36,146 bases of DNA from Thermoproteota archaeon. Its GTDB lineage: Archaea > Korarchaeota > Korarchaeia > Korarchaeales > Korarchaeaceae. The first letter of the stretch is position 1. Each line of letters begins with the position of its first letter. Location of the stretch: NCBI GenBank assembly GCA_027491735.1, contig JAOZGP010000024.1, positions 1 to 36,146 of the forward strand. Reading direction: 5' to 3'. The notes beneath the pieces were generated by a model that was not told where the DNA came from, made no database searches, and saw only the letters and a list, made by a program, of their open reading frames with translations. Position numbers and translations under genes: made by a program. Of this stretch, positions 33,271-36,146 are shown piece by piece.

Positions 33271-34859
33271 CACTTATCCACCTCTCCGAAGCATATATCT
33301 ATAGACTCTATTATTGCAGACATATCGGCGTAGCGAGCGCCCCTCAACATATGATGAAGTGTGGCAACATTTGAGAATGTTGGGCTTTTCACCCTGAACC
33401 TGTAGGGTGTCCCCTTACCATCACTCACTATGTAGAAGGCCGCCTCGCCTCTCGGATCCTCCACCCTCCCAAAGGCTTCACCTGCAGGAGCCTTCATTAT
33501 AAAAGTGGGAACCTTGGCTCTGATAGGAGTGTCAGGGATCTTCTCCAACGCTTGCTGTATTATCCGAGAGCTCTCCAAGATCTCCTTAAGACGGACCACG
33601 TACCTCGCTAAGACGTCTCCATCCCTCTCGACCACCACGTCGAAGTCGAACTCATCGATCCCCCAATAGGGATCCACCTTCCTGACGTCGTACTCTATGC
33701 CAGCAGCCCGAAGGACCGGTCCTGTGGCCCCAACGTCAAGAGCGGCCTGGCCTCTGAGTATACCCACCTTTTCAGTCCTGAGAAGGAAGCTCTCGTTAGA
33801 TAGGGTTAGGTCCATGTACTCAGGAAGGTGCTTGTCCAGGTCTTGAAGCGTCTCCTTGAGCTTCCTGTAGAAGTATTCCGGAGGGTCCTTGGCCACGCCA
33901 CCTATCCTCCCATAGGTGTAAAGCAGGCGATTGCCCGTCATTATCTCCATGAGGTCCAGGAACTTCTCCCTCTCCCTGATCGGATAGAGGAACATTGAGT
34001 GGAATGTTCCGACGTTAGCTGCAAGGGCAGCCACAAAGAGGAGATGGCTTATTATCCTCTGCATCTCGAAGGCCACGATCCTGAGCACCTTCGCCTTGTT
34101 AGGTACCTCCACCTTGAGAAGCTTCTCGACCACATAATGATATAGCAGATTCCAGGACATCGCTGAGCCATAGCATAGTCTGTCGGCGAATATCCCTATC
34201 TGATCGTATCTTCTCCTCTCAGCCAACCACTCTATTCCCCGGTGAAGCCATCCTATGTCGGGCCAGGCTTCTACTATGGTGTCCCCTCTGACCTCGAACA
34301 CAAGCCTCCACATCCCATGGAGAACTGGATGCATGGGCCCCACGCTCAGGAGGAACTCGTCCGGACCCAATTTTTTTATTATTTTTGTATAATTGTAAGG
34401 ATTATAATATCTTTCAGAGGCCTTCCACCACGGATAGTCCTCAGGAGAGGGTTTGTAGTCCTTCCTGAGTGGGGGATCGCCCTTCCATCCGGGTGGGAGG
34501 AGCAAAGGTCTGGGATCAGGATGACCTAGAAACTTAATCCCCATCAGATCGGATGTCTCCCTCTCGTGCCAGTTGGCTGATGGAAATATCGGTGTAACCG
34601 ATGGGATCTCGGGATTTTCTCTGTCCAGATAAACTCTTATCCATAGGATCTCCTGAGAGTTGAGTTTGTTAAAATGATAGACCACTTCCAATTTCTCCCT
34701 CCAGTCAATGCCCGTGACGAGCATCACTTGGGCCCATCCTTCCCTCTTTATCTCCCTAGCAAGTTCATTCATTTTGGAAGGATCTTCAAGCCGGTAAGTC
34801 GGGTTCAAATGATCGGAATCCACCTTCGTCAGATAATCTAGCTTATCAAGGGAGTTCAC
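33270..34859 (-). CDS. nuoCD: Complex I NuoC-NuoD fusion protein
   Basis: About 529 residues. NuoC (residues about 1-150) is marked by SANWHERETSDLMGI (near 94) and the closing LLLPPGWKG-PLRKD. NuoD (about 160-529) begins with GPMHPVLHGMWRL (near 174-186), keeping the quinone-site His, and has the RLCY segment (227-230) with the quinone-site Tyr; most NuoD read RLDY here. There is no CxxC nickel site at either end, so this is not a hydrogenase. GTG 34859 is chosen because GGGGTGATC with the nuoAB stop lies directly upstream; TTG 34910 would overlap nuoAB by 47 bases. C-D fusions occur in several bacteria. Confidence 0.92.
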   Translation of the reverse strand: MNSLDKLDYLTKVDSDHLNPTYRLEDPSKMNELAREIKREGWAQVMLVTGIDWREKLEVVYHFNKLNSQEILWIRVYLDRENPEIPSVTPIFPSANWHERETSDLMGIKFLGHPDPRPLLLPPGWKGDPPLRKDYKPSPEDYPWWKASERYYNPYNYTKIIKKLGPDEFLLSVGPMHPVLHGMWRLVFEVRGDTIVEAWPDIGWLHRGIEWLAERRRYDQIGIFADRLCYGSAMSWNLLYHYVVEKLLKVEVPNKAKVLRIVAFEMQRIISHLLFVAALAANVGTFHSMFLYPIREREKFLDLMEIMTGNRLLYTYGRIGGVAKDPPEYFYRKLKETLQDLDKHLPEYMDLTLSNESFLLRTEKVGILRGQAALDVGATGPVLRAAGIEYDVRKVDPYWGIDEFDFDVVVERDGDVLARYVVRLKEILESSRIIQQALEKIPDTPIRAKVPTFIMKAPAGEAFGRVEDPRGEAAFYIVSDGKGTPYRFRVKSPTFSNVATLHHMLRGARYADMSAIIESIDICFGEVDK

Positions 34860-34863
34860 GGGA

Positions 34864-35922
34864 TCACCCCTCGGGCCTGACGATGGGGATGGACCATTTA
34901 ACTTCGTCAATCCTCCTATTACCTTTTATCCTCTCAACAAGCTTTCCCTTACGGTAAACATTGATTAAAGCATCCAAGTAGGCTTCGGGTCTGATAGGAC
35001 AGCCAGTTATATATAGATCCACTGGCACCACCTTGTTGGCCCCATCAACCACACTGTAGGATCCCTGGAATGGGCCCCCTGTTATAGCGCACTCTCCAAC
35101 AGCTATCACAAACTTCGGTTCCGGCATCTGATCGTGTATTATCTTCAGGCATCGAGCAAATTTCTTGGTCACTGGACCGTTTACAAGGAGAAAGTCTGCC
35201 TGTCTTGGAGAAGCTGGGGGTATAACTCCAAATCTCTCCATGTCGAACCTTGAAGCTCCAACTGCCATGGGAACCTCCAAAGCACAGCACATTATCCCCA
35301 GATGAGGAAGCCATGGTGATTTCGATAGAGCCCACGAGAATATAGGTTGGAGCATCTTTCTCAACGCTGATCGGATCCCTTTTATCACGAGGTTGTCCCA
35401 GTTTCTCTCCAGCTCATCAACTTCTTTGGCCTCATCCAAGGGGACTGGGTCAAAGATCCCCTCGGGGGGAGGAGTTATCCTCACGACTTCCTCATAGGGA
35501 AGCTCCTTGCCCCTCTGATACGATGGAGTCAACCGGACACCCTCATTTTTCCACATAATAAAGGTTCCTATCAAAGCTAAAACCAGGGACAGAAGAGTTG
35601 CTGTGTTAACAGCAGTCCAGGTTTGTGATGTCGTCGATGCCCAGAGAAAGAGGAATCCAGACAAGGCATCGAAGGCTATGAAGGCCAACGGAAAAGTGTA
35701 GTATTGAATGTTGATTCTGGGAGGTATCCTTCCTATGGGGACCTCCCCGGCCTCAAAATCCTCTCTTTTGTACGGTCTCCTCTTCCTAGATCTTCTTTCG
35801 AAAATAGCCAATGGGCCCCCAGGTGCCAAGAGTTTAGGGATGAAAACAGCTAGGAGCATAGCCACAAATATCAGCAGGGAGTAGACTGCTAGGAACAACA
35901 ACCAACTGCGGGTTGGTGCCAT
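34864..35922 (-). CDS. nuoAB: Complex I NuoA-NuoB fusion protein
   Basis: 352 residues. The NuoA part (about 1-135) has three membrane helices (about 7-30, 75-97, 103-123), with FEAGEVPIGR and INIQYY matching the family. Its helix 2 reads FDALSGFLFLWA where NuoA normally has FD-E-----PWA, so Asp85 is kept but the Glu and Pro are lost. A linker (about 135-185) leads to NuoB (about 190-352), which has all four N2-cluster cysteines: Cys212, Cys213, Cys278 and Cys308. The fusion ties the membrane base to the terminal cluster of the peripheral arm. It is the first gene of the nuo operon. Confidence 0.92.
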   Translation of the reverse strand: MAPTRSWLLFLAVYSLLIFVAMLLAVFIPKLLAPGGPLAIFERRSRKRRPYKREDFEAGEVPIGRIPPRINIQYYTFPLAFIAFDALSGFLFLWASTTSQTWTAVNTATLLSLVLALIGTFIMWKNEGVRLTPSYQRGKELPYEEVVRITPPPEGIFDPVPLDEAKEVDELERNWDNLVIKGIRSALRKMLQPIFSWALSKSPWLPHLGIMCCALEVPMAVGASRFDMERFGVIPPASPRQADFLLVNGPVTKKFARCLKIIHDQMPEPKFVIAVGECAITGGPFQGSYSVVDGANKVVPVDLYITGCPIRPEAYLDALINVYRKGKLVERIKGNRRIDEVKWSIPIVRPEG

Positions 35923-35936
35923 CGGCCGTCGGCCGA
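35922..35936. promoter_or_regulatory. Perfect inverted repeat at the nuo operon start
   Basis: TCGGCCG-T-CGGCCGA, 7-base arms around one base. It touches the first base of the nuoAB start codon and covers the predicted transcription start near 35934. It may be a repressor site or form a leader hairpin limiting translation. Confidence 0.45.
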
Positions 35937-35955
35937 ATTGGCATCGCTCAAAAAA

Positions 35956-35963
35956 TAAATTTA
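35956..35963 (-). promoter_or_regulatory. TATA box of the nuo operon
   Basis: Minus-strand ATAAATTT is centred about 26 bases upstream of a predicted start near 35934, leaving a leader of about 12 bases and no Shine-Dalgarno site. Confidence 0.5.
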
Positions 35964-35972
35964 TGTTATGAC

Positions 35973-35984
35973 CTACAGTTGTAG
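35973..35984. repeat. Short inverted repeat between the nuo promoter and the edge gene
   Basis: CTACA-GT-TGTAG with 5-base arms, about 25 bases after the stop of the minus-strand gene at the right edge and before T-rich sequence. It could belong to that gene's terminator or to nuo control. Confidence 0.25.
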
Positions 35985-36009
35985 TAGATCAACTCCTCAA
36001 GCACTGGCT

Positions 36010-36146
36010 TCAGGTGCAGAGGGGTTCAGCGGACATATCCTTCTGTAGATATGCGTTCACCTTGGGACACATAAACCTCAGCCCCTCTGGGTTAATCGGG
36101 AGCGTATCATCGGTCTCGTCCCCTTTCAGGGTAGCCCCACTTCTTC
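36010..36146 (-). CDS. Partial C-terminus of an unidentified protein
   Basis: Only the last 45 or so codons are inside the window. They read, among others, KGDETDDTLPINPEGLRF, MCPKVNAYLQKDM and a closing SAEPLCT before a TGA. I do not recognise the family; the two cysteines near the end may bind a metal. It is the only frame on the minus strand that stays open to the edge. It runs in the same direction as the nuo operon, but the nuo promoter and about 90 bases without a gene separate them. Confidence 0.5.
   Translation of the reverse strand, partial: RSGATLKGDETDDTLPINPEGLRFMCPKVNAYLQKDMSAEPLCT

Noticed and set aside
33270..34859. Large subunit of a membrane-bound NiFe hydrogenase
   Set aside because: Both nickel-binding CxxC motifs are absent, while the quinone-site His and Tyr of NuoD are present.
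1..36146. CRISPR array, insertion sequence or prophage
   Set aside because: No regularly spaced repeats, transposase, terminal repeats or phage genes were found by reading.

Overview
The window is archaeal chromosome, most likely from a thermophile of the TACK group. A Korarchaeia-like lineage would fit, but lineage cannot be settled from this stretch alone. The signs are an archaeal-type glycyl-tRNA synthetase, a Sec61-beta gene, a DUF2070 protein, an Lrp-type regulator, a tRNA-Lys with an 18-nt intron at position 37/38, an archaeal complex I without the NADH module, TATA-box promoters with very short leaders, Shine-Dalgarno motifs of the GGTGATC type, frequent TTG/GTG starts and heavy use of AGG/AGA and ATA codons. 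Gene density is very high and no mobile element or CRISPR array was seen.

Left part (1-4702, mostly + strand): a densely base-paired, probably non-coding region (about 11-237) is followed by a small acidic zinc-ribbon protein. Next comes a four-gene set: an Ldh2-family 2-hydroxyacid dehydrogenase, a LutA-like CCG protein, a LutB-like LUD/ferredoxin protein and a metallophosphoesterase. The last three overlap by ATGA, so they are probably translated together. The set looks like a lactate or other 2-hydroxyacid oxidation unit.

Information-processing block (4705-11455): a minus-strand operon reads Sec61-beta (a 56-residue gene with a TTG start), a phosphoribosyltransferase, glyS and a DHH phosphoesterase. 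Its promoter TATA element is apparently shared with a divergent metallo-beta-lactamase RNase-like gene. An Lrp/AsnC regulator is divergent from a DUF2070 membrane protein in the same manner, with a palindromic candidate operator. tRNA-Lys(UUU) follows.

Middle (11500-16713): a metallophosphoesterase and nucleotidyltransferase-like gene pair, an APC-family permease, and a divergent pair of unrecognised proteins (one with two membrane segments, one apparently all-beta).

Transport (16710-25954, minus strand): a complete five-gene peptide-type ABC importer (SBP, two permeases, two ATPases) and, upstream, a three-gene MacB/LolCDE-like set. In that set a secreted, membrane-anchored beta-sandwich protein lies between the ATPase and the FtsX-type permease genes.

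Right part (26024-35922, minus strand): a nine-gene complex I operon, nuoAB-nuoCD-nuoH-I-J-K-L-M-N, with A fused to B and C fused to D. There is no NADH-binding module. NuoA and NuoN lack acidic residues that are normally conserved. The operon starts at a TATA box followed by a perfect 7+7 inverted repeat covering the predicted transcription start and reaching the start codon. The end of another minus-strand gene enters at the right edge. The ferredoxin-like LutB and the NADH-free complex I suggest respiration fed by low-potential carriers rather than directly by NADH; this is inference.
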